Notes under the pieces: generated by a model
The model's input: the letters and a program-made list of their open reading frames with translations, nothing else
The model's database searches: none
What the model was told of the DNA's origin: nothing
Part shown: one piece after another, positions 48,401 through 59,800 of the stretch
How the letters are laid out: each line of letters begins with the position of its first letter
Position numbering within the stretch: position 1 is the stretch's first letter
Made by a program: the position numbers and the translations under genes
NCBI GenBank assembly: GCA_010645155.1
Contig: CM021316.1
Span: 7,967,788 to 8,031,787, forward strand
DNA from: Tigriopus japonicus
Lineage: Eukaryota > Arthropoda > Copepoda > Harpacticoida > Harpacticidae
DNA length: 64,000 nucleotides
Direction: 5' to 3'

Positions 48401-50599
48401 GGCTATCAAGCTTTTCTTCGCGACAAGTGTTCCGAATGAGTCCATTTCAAGATTAAGAAAGCAGGATTAGGGGGAATAAAAAGGGAAGTGAGCTATGGAA
48501 AAATCTAACACGTCCAAATAATTAAGGCTCTACGACTCGAATTCCAATGAAGTAAAGCAAAGCTAGGGAGCTTGAAAGCGAGCAAAAAAAAGCTGGGTTT
48601 GCTCCGTTCTTTTTTCTTTTAGACGGAGCGATATGTATGTAGTGGCCATTTCAAAGTCCTCTTGAATCGGTGAAAGCCTCGTAAATCCTTTTATGGCGCT
48701 GAGTGGAACGGAATTCCTCTTTAAACACCCATTCCCAAGGAGCTACAATCACACTTATTCCCTCTTCCTTCTCGTCCTCATCCAGATTTGGGTTATCTTT
48801 GTCTCCACACCTATCTCCCATGTTGTACACCTCCACGTGTAAAGTTTGTTCAAGATTCAGGAATGTTCCAAAGAGGTTTGTGGCGCCACCTACCGTCAAG
48901 GAGAGCATCCCGTTAGCAATCTGAGTAACCATTCTTTTGACAGAGTCAAAAGCTTAGGAATGGTCGTGAATCTTCCCGTTGAGAACAACTTGGCGATGTT
49001 TGGGGTGTGCCTCATTTCACATATGCGAGCGACAAAAACTTAATGGCAAAAGACAAAAAGCGATTCGTTGGCTACGCTTCATAAAACAGAGTCATTGTCA
49101 AGTCAAGGAACAAATGCTCGATGCTTCTTATAGGAACTCTTTTGACACAGGAAGAGTCCTCTTGAAAGTCAAGCATCTTCCTACAATGGGCATGTTCGGC
49201 ATGAACTATTCATGGTAATTTTATGTGAAAAGGCGTTGCTCGAAATGTTCGGGATCTGAACTTCCGTCCGGTCGAGAAGTCGGCCGACACTTCGAGGACA
49301 CCCTGTACGACAGATTTGATGTATGGTGTGAGATGGCACACTTGGCACCAGATGTGACACACTCATACTGTCACGGAAACGCCTTAGGCTGGCTGACTTG
49401 TGAGACGATTCGTTTTCGACCACCAAGCATTGCTTTCGAATCAAATATCCATTCTAAGATATGGAATTCTTTTATGGCCAAGGAGGATGGTCCTCGATTG
49501 AAAGCTTATTGAAAGGTGAATTCCCCAAAGTCGTCGCTGTCTTCATTGCGACATCAAAGGTGTTTGATATCCGTTGCAGATTGAATTGGCTATTTCAAGC
49601 TTTCCAAAATCAATGAAGTGAGAAATCAAAAGAAACCTTTTGGGGGACTCCTCTTTGGAATCTCTACTAATGGAGGGGATTAGAAGCCAAACTTATAATT
49701 AAAATGTGATGCGAAAAGAGATCTCATGTGGAGGCGGAGGTTCCATGTCATGCAACAGCGTCATTTCGCCTGGTTTAGGAATTTTTGATGTGGCATGACA
49801 TGGCAGCCAGACGGTGGTCCTCTCACTTGCCCAATAATGTCAGAAAGTTTGGCCCAAATAACCGCGTAAAACTGTTTGAAGTGGCTTCTTCAAGATCATT
49901 TTTACTTTGTAATAGTGTCCCATAATTGGATGAAGCTAAAGGAAGGAATTGATAAGAGCGTGATGCTGAGCAATAGGAAGTAGAAAAAGACGATCGATGC
50001 GAACGAAGGAGAGCTCTCATGCTTTGTGAAGTGGTCCCTGCCAATGATTCATGGCGCACTTGGACAGCCCATCTCGTTTGAGATTTTCTAATTTAATTAT
50101 GATAAGTGGTATCAGGGCGGAAAGAGCGCCATCGTTCTCTTGAGCCCATCATTCTTCTGCCAAATAGACCTAGTTTCCATTGGAAGTCCTCCTTCGGACA
50201 TGGGTAGCATGCACACGGATCCATAGACATCCTCCATCAGATTAGAACATGCCAGGCAAACTTCAAATGCTCCGTAATTGGAAGTGTGCCGGGGCTTGAA
50301 ACGGCGTGGAATGTCATTGGAATGTCCGACCCTTAGCATGGATAAACAAAAGATACGTACTCATAAATCTTGAGGCAAAACTCATGATCCTTCACGTTAT
50401 TGCTTGCGAAAATGCCTGGGAAAGCCTTCTGGACAAGTCCTTTTTATTGAAGACTCTTGAGTTCATGGCGCGAGATTTATCGAGCCAGCTCATTAAGGAA
50501 ACTCTTCAGCATTTCCCTATGGTTCATGGACTCCATGTGTAGCGAGCTTCATGGCTGTTTATCACACTAGCAGACCAGAAGGCATCATCCGATCTTTGT

Positions 50600-51936
50600 T
50601 GGGCTTCTGGTGGTCGGTAGCCGCTTAGTCATCGATTCTTTTCATTTCTCCGAGAGACCCCTTAAACGTTGGGTTCAGCATGTGTCCCACTCGACGTCCG
50701 TTCGCTCCTCACCAACTCACATCAAACTCTCTCGGTCTCTGACTCTCCCTCCGTCTCCCCACTTTCTGCCTTTGACAAGCACCCCTAGTCTATCGGTCTC
50801 AATTCGAGTCGTCTCTTGTTCAATGTTGGAACTTTGGGAGTAGCTAGATGGAAGCTGGAGCGAAGCTGGCGATAAGACGATCATGAAGCAGCGTTGTTTT
50901 CAAGCTGAATCGTTGCCGGTCGTCGAGACTGGCGGTGTTCATCTTCAGACCAAAGGATGATGACGACACAGGATGACTATTTGGGTACGGTTGCGTTGGT
51001 ATGGGTAAATGGACGAATGGCTGGTCATGAAAGATTAGTCGTACTGGCTTTAATATCGATTGGAACATCCGCTGTCGCATGACATCAAGTCCATGGACTT
51101 CTCAAAGGTTTTTGAACGATGTGAGGCCACCGATCAGGTATCGTTTCATTTGTCAAGTGACTTCAATCAGCTGTCCGCTCATCCGAAACTCTAAATTTGG
51201 GGGCAAAACATGACCCTTTTTGAATCCCCTTCATTCACTCCTCTTCAAAAGCAATTGATTGACACGCCATCAAAAGCAATCGATGTCAGGCTGTTGATGC
51301 ATGGGAGAGTCCTCAAAGGGACACCTGAACTTGAGCCCAAAGTAATCCTGTCACCAAGACGTTCTCGTTCTCTCACAATACGTACTTGAACCGTTCCAGA
51401 GCAAGATGAACAAAAATATTTACTCGTCTGTCTGAATGGACCGATTCGTATTCCTTATTCCGCTTCGCAGCTGAAAAAGAATCGAAATTGGATCCAGACT
51501 GCTGTGCCTCTCCGCTCTTCTTTGGCAGAAGCCATCCTTGGATTGGGGATTCGGGGGTCGTTTCCTCCCGCACCAGATCAGCAGAGCTTCTTCCATTCCC
51601 TGATCCGAGTTCTGGTTGCTGTTGTTGTCGTTGTTGTTGTCCTTCTTCTAATGCTTCTTCTTCTTGGCCACCACCACCACTACTACTGGCACCACCACTA
51701 AGTTTTCAGATTCACTTCCAAACGATGTAGCGAATGTAGTAGTTGGCGTCCATCCATCCGAGCTCTCGCACTTCTAATCTACCCCCATTCCACCCGGAAC
51801 CGTAAACCGCGTCTTGTTCTCCTAACTCGGCCAGAATTCAGCTGACGCGAGGGCGCGAATTCCAAATACGAGCGCTGATTCTGGTGAGCATGACTTCAGG
51901 AACCGGGAAAGGCGGAGTGAAAATCCATCCTCAGTA
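50600..51936 (+). promoter_or_regulatory. probable promoter and 5' untranslated exon of the short (1B) form
   Basis: A pyrimidine-rich region with many TCTCTC/TCAGT words (50640-50830) is followed by a trinucleotide-repeat-rich segment at 51612-51701 (GTT, CTT and CAC runs). A CG-rich segment then follows (51800-51900). Two good 5' splice sites exist, CTG|GTGAGC at 51883 and GTA|GTGAGT at 51936. Either could end a non-coding first exon that splices to 52103. The start site cannot be fixed without transcript data. Confidence 0.4.
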
Positions 51937-52107
51937 GTGAGTTGGGAAGTGTGTGGGCCAGCCTGGTTATGTTGTTTTGGATGGTAAAAAGTGCATTTTT
52001 CGTGATTTTTATGGGTTTTGTAGTGAAAAGTGATTAGTTTACCGACCTGAGGTGCTCACTGAGAAGCTTGACTTGATTGGGGGGCTTTTTTTATTTGCTT
52101 AGGCAAC

Positions 52108-52235
52108 ATGTTGTCTTTGCGAAATAAGCCGTCATCAATGGTGCTTCCTCCAGATTTAATGGCCTCGTCTCAGATTCCCTCTCTTTCTAGTAAGGAGATC
52201 AAATCGGACAATTCCAAGGTTTCATTACCCGATAG
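52108..52235 (+). CDS. exon 1B of the large gene (short form, 42 codons)
   Basis: A 3' splice site (TTTTATTTGCTTAG|GCAAC) opens the exon at 52103, and the ATG follows at 52108. The exon encodes MLSLRNKPSSMVLPPDLMAS and a serine-rich remainder ending SLPD. It stops at GATAG|GTAAGC, a strong 5' splice site in phase 2. Joining to 62493 completes the codon AGT and gives D-S-G-I-G-S. Joining exon 1A (28146) to this exon instead would hit a stop after eight codons, so 1A and 1B are alternatives and not consecutive. This supports two promoters for one gene. The ATG context (CAACATGT) is fair. Confidence 0.7.
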
Positions 52236-54154
52236 GTAAGCCTCTATCGATTACTTCATAAAAACCCATTCGAGCTTCCTGTCCAAGGATTGATAAGACC
52301 ATCCAAGGTTGGTTTTGATCTCGTCCCTCTTATTATCATTATGACCCCCCATTCCATTTATTTCCATCCCCTTTATGGGTGAATGGCCGTGTGTGTGGGT
52401 TTGAAGCAACTCTCCGGAATGATGTCGTGCTGTTCAAACCTTTATTTTCTCCCATTATCTTATCCCAGCTATCTCCATTCGTTATCGTCCCTACTCATTT
52501 TTGGTATTCCACCAATTCCATCCAAGTCTGTTCACATGAGAAAATGACGACACTCTTGACAGCTAAGCTGCCCAGAGACGCTCACTTTTATTGTGATGTT
52601 AGAGGTTGATCTCAGCATCTGAGCAGAATTCCATTCATCTTCAAAGTATCCCCTGATTCAAGGCAGAAACGTGAGATTGTGTGAGACCTCATTTGGCCTA
52701 TAATGAGAGCATCTCTAATTACACCTCTATACCAAAGTAGAACTTGACCCCCCTCCCCCCCTTTTGCCCTTGCCATCTGGTCTTGGTCTCTTGATCAATA
52801 ACGTATTTAACAATTTGACCCGAGGCCAAGCTAGATATATCATGACATCGTATTCTTCATAACAGACACCAACCAGGCTTACCCCTGATGTTGGAAGGGC
52901 CAGGAACTCAGATAAGAGCCATGATGTGTTTTGTTGTTTACTGCTTCCTCCAAGTCTTTTTCATGGATCTACTACCGTAGATGAACATTGAACATTCGGT
53001 CGGTAATATCAGCGGATAACTCGGTGTTGTTGTTGTTACCGCTGTTGCACAACATCTAGGTGAAGCTCTGCCGCTCCCTCTGGGCAAGTATCGTCGTCTG
53101 AGAACCATGCTGGTTGGTTGGGAATGGGACTCAACAATGTCGAACGAGTAAGAATGAATCCATCTTTGGAAGCAGCAGCTGGGAAGCGGACGGTCAAAAT
53201 CTCCGGTTGGCCGTCCACACGTTTCGAATCTTGGACACAAAAGAATTTCAACTCCCAGGGAAATGATTTTTAGCATATACCGTACACGCATCCAGACGGT
53301 TGACCGGTTCCTGCTTGAATGACCTTTTTCCAACCAAAGCAAAACTCAGTCACCCCTCGTGACTTCTAGTGTACGGGGCACTTTATGGCCGCCTGTTATC
53401 GCCGGTAGTTTGTCACTCCACGAGCGTCTGGTCACATTTTTGCCACTTTTTTCAACCACCTCGGGTTCTATTTCTTCTGTAGACACTCCCGGCAGGCAAT
53501 TGTTGAAACTGGTAATCTTGTTCTGCTTTGATACTTTGACAATCCATCAATAGCAAACAAAAGATGGGAACTCCGAGCACCTAATGAGTCTCATTTGTTG
53601 ATGTTATTTTGATCCGATACTACTCAGACTCACATGTATTGCAGAGACATGTGACTTCCCAATCGCATGTAGTTGTAATGATATTCGAAGGACCAACCAA
53701 ACACTAACTGTTACTTACTACCAAAATAAAATCCAGCTCATTAGACCACACGGAGGAAATGGGCTCAAGTGCTTCCAATAAACCAGATGGCAAAAGTCGA
53801 GCACAAGCACAGAACATGACCAACTAGAACCCTCTGAGCATCTGCTTGCCACGCAATTGTAGAAGTGCACTGTACGTACTACATGACGACATCAATGGCC
53901 CATGACTGCTATCTAGTTCATACATTTCCAAATCCATTCGAGCCTGAAATGGCTGATGAAAGCCCATGAGAACATGTGCTATTGTGCACTCGGATCAATT
54001 AAGTCTTGATTCATCCTGGTTATTACAGGATGCAAAGTGCAGCTCAACGAATCATGAATAGATCAATTATCACAAGTTACTGGTTGAATGATGGACAATC
54101 TGGAAGATTGCACACGCGATTGGACATTTGACGGATTGGACTAGGTCGTAAGCT

Positions 54155-54741
54155 TTGGGCGAATGCTTCTTGCAATACAAAATAATAGTACAACTGTGGA
54201 TTTTCCTAGCTCTCAGTTTGGGTTGTTATCGATTTTTGCTCTCCTTTCTTTTCTTTTCCTCTGGGGTTCGCGTCACCCAAATTGATGAATTTGAGGAGGA
54301 CTTTTGGGACTACTGCAAATACAAAAAAGTGGGAAATATATGCCAGGTAAAATGTTTTGAAGGGAGCAATATTCACTAGCACCAAACCACTTGATAAGAT
54401 CGCAGGAAATGGGTCCGCTCTCTCTTTTTTAAAGTTTTATTACGAACAAGCCTCGTCCTTGTTTTAAGTAGTCTGCCCATTTTTTCACGTGCACCCACCA
54501 GGGATTCGTGAAACAGCAGAGCATTTGTTCCTCGGGGACAATGACTGACACAAAAAATCTTCGATCCTTTAAAGGTCCACTAATCCATATTGATCCATGG
54601 AATGGTCGATGTTTTCCAGAGTCGTTCTGTTATTTTCCCTCTATTGAATTACTTCTCTCTATCCTGCTCTCCGCATGCACACACACCCTTCCATCGTCGT
54701 TGTCATCATTTCCTTTGCTTCTGGTGGTCGTGATGTCATAA
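54155..54741 (+). CDS. weak two-exon candidate nested in the intron
   Basis: An open frame ends at TGCCAG|GTAAAA (54345). A second open segment starts after CACCCACCAG| (54502) in the same phase 0. Joined, they give a leucine-rich hydrophobic start and then an acidic stretch (VTQIDEFEEDFWDYC) with cysteines, followed by KQQSICSSGTMT. That would fit a small secreted peptide precursor. However, no ATG lies in the frame upstream, so a further exon would be needed, and the last part is a hydrophobic run typical of chance frames. Could be spurious. Confidence 0.18.
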
Positions 54742-55518
54742 AGTGTAATAAATGATGGTAAGGCCAATGTCCCACGACCAGCCACATAACAAAAGTCACT
54801 AAAGATCTTACTCTAGTACAAACCGTATTTGGGATATTGTCATTGTTATCTCGTCCAAGAGTAAATGGCCAAAAGACAACCAATGGAAACGACAACAAAC
54901 AAGTTCAAGCGCTATCTCATCACATTTCAATTGGTTCGCGGACTGCTTTCGTTGGATCGCTTCTCACTTAAGGCCGATTTGCCTGGGAGTGAAAACCATT
55001 AGTGCTCAAAGGTGTATGGCCATGTCCATCATTATCAAGAGGATCCCCAGGAAATCCATTACTTGTCTTAGATCTCTTGCCAAAACACCCTTCGATCATT
55101 ACGTAAACAATGCTGGATACATACTATTTGCACGAGAACCAACGTATTGGGAAGTCGAGACCGATGGTTTCGTTGCAAAACTTCGAGCAAGTTCCTTTAT
55201 GAAGTGTTTGGGCAGAGGGGAGTTCACTTCTACCTGGAATTCTTGGTGGTGACCAGTTATCTAAACCTATCCAAAGATCTGTGGTGGGTTGGAGAGGGTG
55301 GTACTGATGGTTGTTTACCATTTGCATTGGACTCGAAATTCCAACCCTCAGCCGAGACCATTTTGAATAAGAAGAAAAATGTCAAATGGTTCACCCAAAC
55401 GAGGTCCTTTTGGGGGGCAATGCCACAATTCAGGATGTGAAGCTCCAATTTAATCCGCTCAATCTTTTGCATGAGCAGATTGAGGGGAGCAGGCAAAGAT
55501 TTACGGATCCCCATTTTT

Positions 55519-55953
55519 TTAATAGATCGTGGTCAGGGCATGTTTTGACTTTTGGGTTTCCTCGCGTTTTGAGTTGTTCATGAAGTTCTCCACTATCCAG
55601 AAAGTTGATGATTTGACAGCAAGATGAAGTAGAAAGAGCTTTCCTTGCATGTGCAATCTTTTCATCGGGCTTTTGTGAAAAGACCGACCCGAAGACTCAA
55701 GAACTTCACCCTGCGTGACGCCAAAGTCAGCGGCAGCCAATCGATACGTTGGTTGCATCGGTTGCATAGCCAAAGAAGTTCCACTACTATATAGTGTGCT
55801 AGGGTGAAGAGAATATGAGATGATGGATTTTAAATCATCCGTCCGGGATCGCCAACGAATGGTTTCTTGCTCACAGCGAGATAATTTGTTGTCCAGATCA
55901 CCTTCAGGGAAGTCCATAACGTTTTTGTAATCATCTTTGCTCGGATCCCACAT
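55519..55953 (-). CDS. weak single-exon candidate nested in the intron (144 codons)
   Basis: The frame starts MWDPSKDDYKNVMDFPEGD, has balanced, charged composition for its first 95 residues, and is preceded at about 56005 (minus strand) by a TATA-like TTTATAGATA. No domain was recognised, and the last 45 residues look like chance sequence. Possibly a small intron-nested gene on the opposite strand. Confidence 0.22.
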   Translation of the reverse strand: MWDPSKDDYKNVMDFPEGDLDNKLSRCEQETIRWRSRTDDLKSIISYSLHPSTLYSSGTSLAMQPMQPTYRLAAADFGVTQGEVLESSGRSFHKSPMKRLHMQGKLFLLHLAVKSSTFWIVENFMNNSKREETQKSKHALTTIY

Positions 55954-56244
55954 CGACCAAGAAGATTAAAAAGAAACTTGGCTCTTCTGCGAGTTCTAGT
56001 ATCTATAAATGAGCCGATCTACCAATCTCAGATTGAGCAAGCTGTCGGCCGAAATCTCATCTTCGGAAAATCGTTGCCACCCTCCGTGTCTGACACCTTA
56101 GCAAACAACTGAACGCCAATTTAAGGGCAATGTTTGTCATCCTTGTCGTTCGAGGTCTGGAATCTAGGTCTGAGTGCGTGTAGGTCCAGGAGGTGCTAGG
56201 CTAGTGTTGTTGACACATCAAATAAAGGTTACGATAATATTTAC

Positions 56245-56842
56245 CTGTGAGCTCTCTGAAAGCGATATTCATCGTATCCTGAGAACGTAGCCCGCAAAAA
56301 AGGGAAAATATGGACTCTAATCCGTCGACAAATAGGCAGGCACAAATTGTTTTTATGCCAATTCAATTCACCTCCTGTTCCCGTGTCCAAAGATAAGAGA
56401 GCTTGCGATTGACACACATTTGGCATATCCAACGCTTCGGCAGCTTTTTAAACAGGTTGACTTTTTTATCTCTAGACATTATTAGGGATGGAGTGAAACC
56501 AAATCGTTAATAAAAGCTAACAGAACGTAAATAAAAGAGAAGTGTCTTGTTCTTTTTTTCTAGCCCGCTTGGATATTGCATTGTAAATGTGATCCTCTTT
56601 TCGTTAAAAGAATTAGAGAAGTCGGGCACTTCCAATAACCTTATTTTATTCTGGTCTAACACTAATGTTCCTGGCGTTTTTGAGTCGCCATATAAATGAC
56701 AGGTTAGCACTTTCAACATCTGGGCAGCGTCCCCGTCAAAAAGTGTGATGAGCTCACGACAATTGTAATCTAGAACCCCAATTCTCTTGTCGAGGCACAA
56801 AAAATCTGACAACCAATCGTTCCAAATCGGAAAGATCCGGTT
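56245..56842 (-). CDS. weak exon candidates nested in the intron
   Basis: One open stretch (56842 down to 56507) follows a good 3' splice site (GTATGAGCCTTTCAG|AACCGG). It encodes normal-looking sequence such as KRIGVLDYNCRELITLFDGD and ends at TAA. A second stretch (about 56432 down to 56245) ends at a strong 5' splice site (GCTCACAG|GTAAAT). The two cannot be joined simply because the first ends in a stop. They may be alternative exons of one minus-strand gene or chance. No domain was recognised. Confidence 0.18.
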
Positions 56843-59800
56843 CTGAAAGGCTCATACAAAAGGTAGCATTTTTTCAAGAGCTCAACTTCTCTTATTGGTC
56901 ATGAGCCAGCACGGAACTGGAACACTTAATGTCATTTTTCTCTTGAAAAAGAATGTCTCGTTTGTTTACCCAACTTGTAATTATGGCTTTCGCCAGTTTC
57001 ACGCACCAATAACTCGTTCAACTCTCCTTGCAGAAAAAAACTATCTTTCGCCAATATTCTGCATCAAAAGTGCAAAATGCTAATTTCGAATGCACAAAAT
57101 TGAGGGAGGGGAATATGACAGCTGCCTTGACAAACTAGCCGTAAAACCTGCGCCCTTTTGGGAAGCGACAAGGGTCGACATTATTAGGAGTCGGTTTCCT
57201 TTTTTAATTTCTCTCTAGTGGAGAAGAGCGATTGTAGACAGAACGAGACAAATGTCATTAGTGCGGTAGATAAGTGATCTGGACACCAAATTATGTTCGA
57301 GTTGACATCATCAGTACTCACGGGACTTCCTGTGATTGAGATCTTTGGACCCTAAATTCCAATGACTCGCCGGAGGTTTCTGTGCGTCCGGAAAGCGCGT
57401 CGTTCATTTTAATGTTGCTATGATTGTGGTCGATTCCTCTCACCCACATTTAAAATCCCATCGAGTGATCTTTGGCGCGACGGTTTCAAATTGTGGGTTT
57501 GGGCAATACCTCTGAAATCGAGCTTTGATTCGCCAGATTATGAGTTATCTGTTGCTGCAAGTTCTTCTTTTCGGAGAGTTCATGATAAGAATTGAATATT
57601 CGAGCCAATGAAGCAATCAAGAGGAGTAAACATTGTCTAATGGTTCTGGAAATGTGTAACAGTTGGGTGGAACGACACCTTTTGTCAATTTTTAGGGAAC
57701 TTTCCCCTTCCCTACCAAGACATGCTTTTTCTTCATCCTTTGGTCCCCAAAGAAGAAATCCAAAGACATGAAATGTTCGGATAAAACTGCTCGGTGAAAA
57801 TGGGTAGAGATGGTTACATCGAGGCTTTTCCTTCACAAGTCTGTGCTTTTTCCTTCCACGGATAATCCTACTTGCTCTTGGCAAAATTCCCCCTCTCTCT
57901 CTTCCGTTTTAGGGGGCGAAAAAAGAAAATGTATTTTTGTGTTCCAAATTCCTCGTCGATCTTTTTCCTTGCCTTCGAATGGAAAACGGTGAGGAAAATA
58001 TGCCTTAAAATGAATGCTTAAGTACAAAAGTTCTTGTGAGATCAATTCTCGGGACCATTGGATTATATGGCAACCCTGATCCCTTACACAACCTTCGCAT
58101 AATCGACGACTTGGATTTAAATCTTCAAAGGTTAAAAAAACTGTCTTAAATGGAACGTAATGCTTAATGAGACCTTTCAAAGCAGAAGATATGGAACCAC
58201 CGTAACCATGTTCCACTCGCAAAATAGCTTAAGCATAATGCAAATAGATTGAAATCCAGATTCTTTTCCTCGACATCTCCAAACCTATCGGACGATCCCA
58301 CATTTTGGTTCTGCTTCACATCCGATTGGACGGATCGCTTCGTTCGTTGCTCGTGTTTGAGCATGCACATGGTCCATGTTCCATTGACAGGACAAAAGAG
58401 GGTGAATTGGTCCAATTGTGCGTCCATCGTTGAAAAACCGCCAGCAGAGAGGCTTACAGAGGTTCGTAATGCTCTCTCTTGGCTGGATATCAAATCCATC
58501 AATCGAATCATGACTCATATCACAAACATTTCTGCAGCTTTAATCTGGCCATGTGTGCCAGAAGTTCCCTAGGATTCACAAAGAGACCCGAGAGGCCGGA
58601 ATTTTCATCCCTCATGCGCATCTGTATACGAGTCTCGGAGGTTCTTTAAGTGCAATTTCAAATTTTGAACCTGATCTCCAATCAGTATAAATGGCCTGCT
58701 TTCCTCGATTTCGAGCGCTGTTGTGATCGAAAAGGCTCGAAAGTGAAGTCGATAGATCATTGTTAGTCGTCACGTCAGAGAAGGCGTCTGTAATGCGCTT
58801 ACTGATCTCTCGATCTTGTGTGCAACTGGATTTCGTGTCCATGATGTATTGGGTCTGAAATCACCCTTCACCATTCTGGGGCTTCTCCAGAATGTTTGAG
58901 CTTATTTGAAGGTGTGGAGACGATGATTTATCTTGATTTTTTCCTCTGATCTCCTGACAGACACTTGAAACATGTTTCATGTTTAAGGAACATCACGGTA
59001 TATCATTCCCGAGTGAGGGATAAAAGTGCTCACTCTCATCGTCTTCAGAGGAGAATTATCTACCTCTCCTTTTCTTGATGGTTCTTCGTTCCTTTCCATT
59101 CCTGGCCATTGAAAAGACCTCTCATTTAATTGAATGTTTCCTCTCTAGTACGTACTCACTCTGTCTCTCTACTCGAATTCAGGTCTCCCAAGTTCAATGC
59201 AGCCATGAGCAAATGAAGGTGGGGATGATGATGACTTCACAATTTCTCATTTTGTCAACAACATCCCTCCCGGGTTGGGAGAATGCTTGAGAGGCCAGGC
59301 TTCGAGTCATTTTTCATATCGTGTTTACATTTGGTTTCCTGTCGATCGCTCCCCAAAGCACTCGAGATAGCCACTCTGAAATTAGACCTCTCTCTTTAAC
59401 TGGCCAAAATTCCAGTGTTTCATAAATGGCTCAAGTAGTCATGGAAAACCTGACGTTGTGATCGGGAAACTGGTTTGCAGTCGGAGGGCCGATTGGATTA
59501 GCCAAATGAATCACAGGGTTGCCAATTTTATCGTAGGAGACCAACTGAGTTGACTCGAATTCGGGTTCAGGGGGTCACAGGAAATCGTATACCTGCTCAA
59601 GTCAATAATTGCTCACATCCACGTTTGAAGGTGGTCAGGAGCGTAAACAGTGGATGCGCGAGTTTCTCATTTCCCATTGTATAAAGGACTTAATTCTGAA
59701 TGAATGATCCACTAAAAAATGAGTTTCCCGTGGGGAGATGACAAATTTTCTTTTCGTATTCATTTCATCCAGGGGATTCATCACTCGTTTCCAAATTACT

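Larger units (their letters stand above)
28147..51936 (+). other. first part of a giant intron (or intergenic), transposon-poor
   Basis: About 24 kb contain no convincing exon and no recognisable transposon, in strong contrast to the left third of the window. GC content is visibly higher. Short AT-rich palindromes resembling homeodomain/POU sites occur: ATTTATGCATAAAT at 30331-30344, ATTTGCAT at 31729-31736, and ATTTATGCATATTTATT near 44520. Simple repeats occur at 33797-33815 (GAG) and 39397-39421 (TG). Many open frames of 60-140 codons exist on both strands but overlap each other and show no domain. Confidence 0.6.

Noticed and set aside
48651..48932. 93-codon minus-strand frame with an ATG and an acidic stretch
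   Set aside because: Composition is plausible, but there is no domain, promoter motif or splice context, and the opposite strand is open as well.
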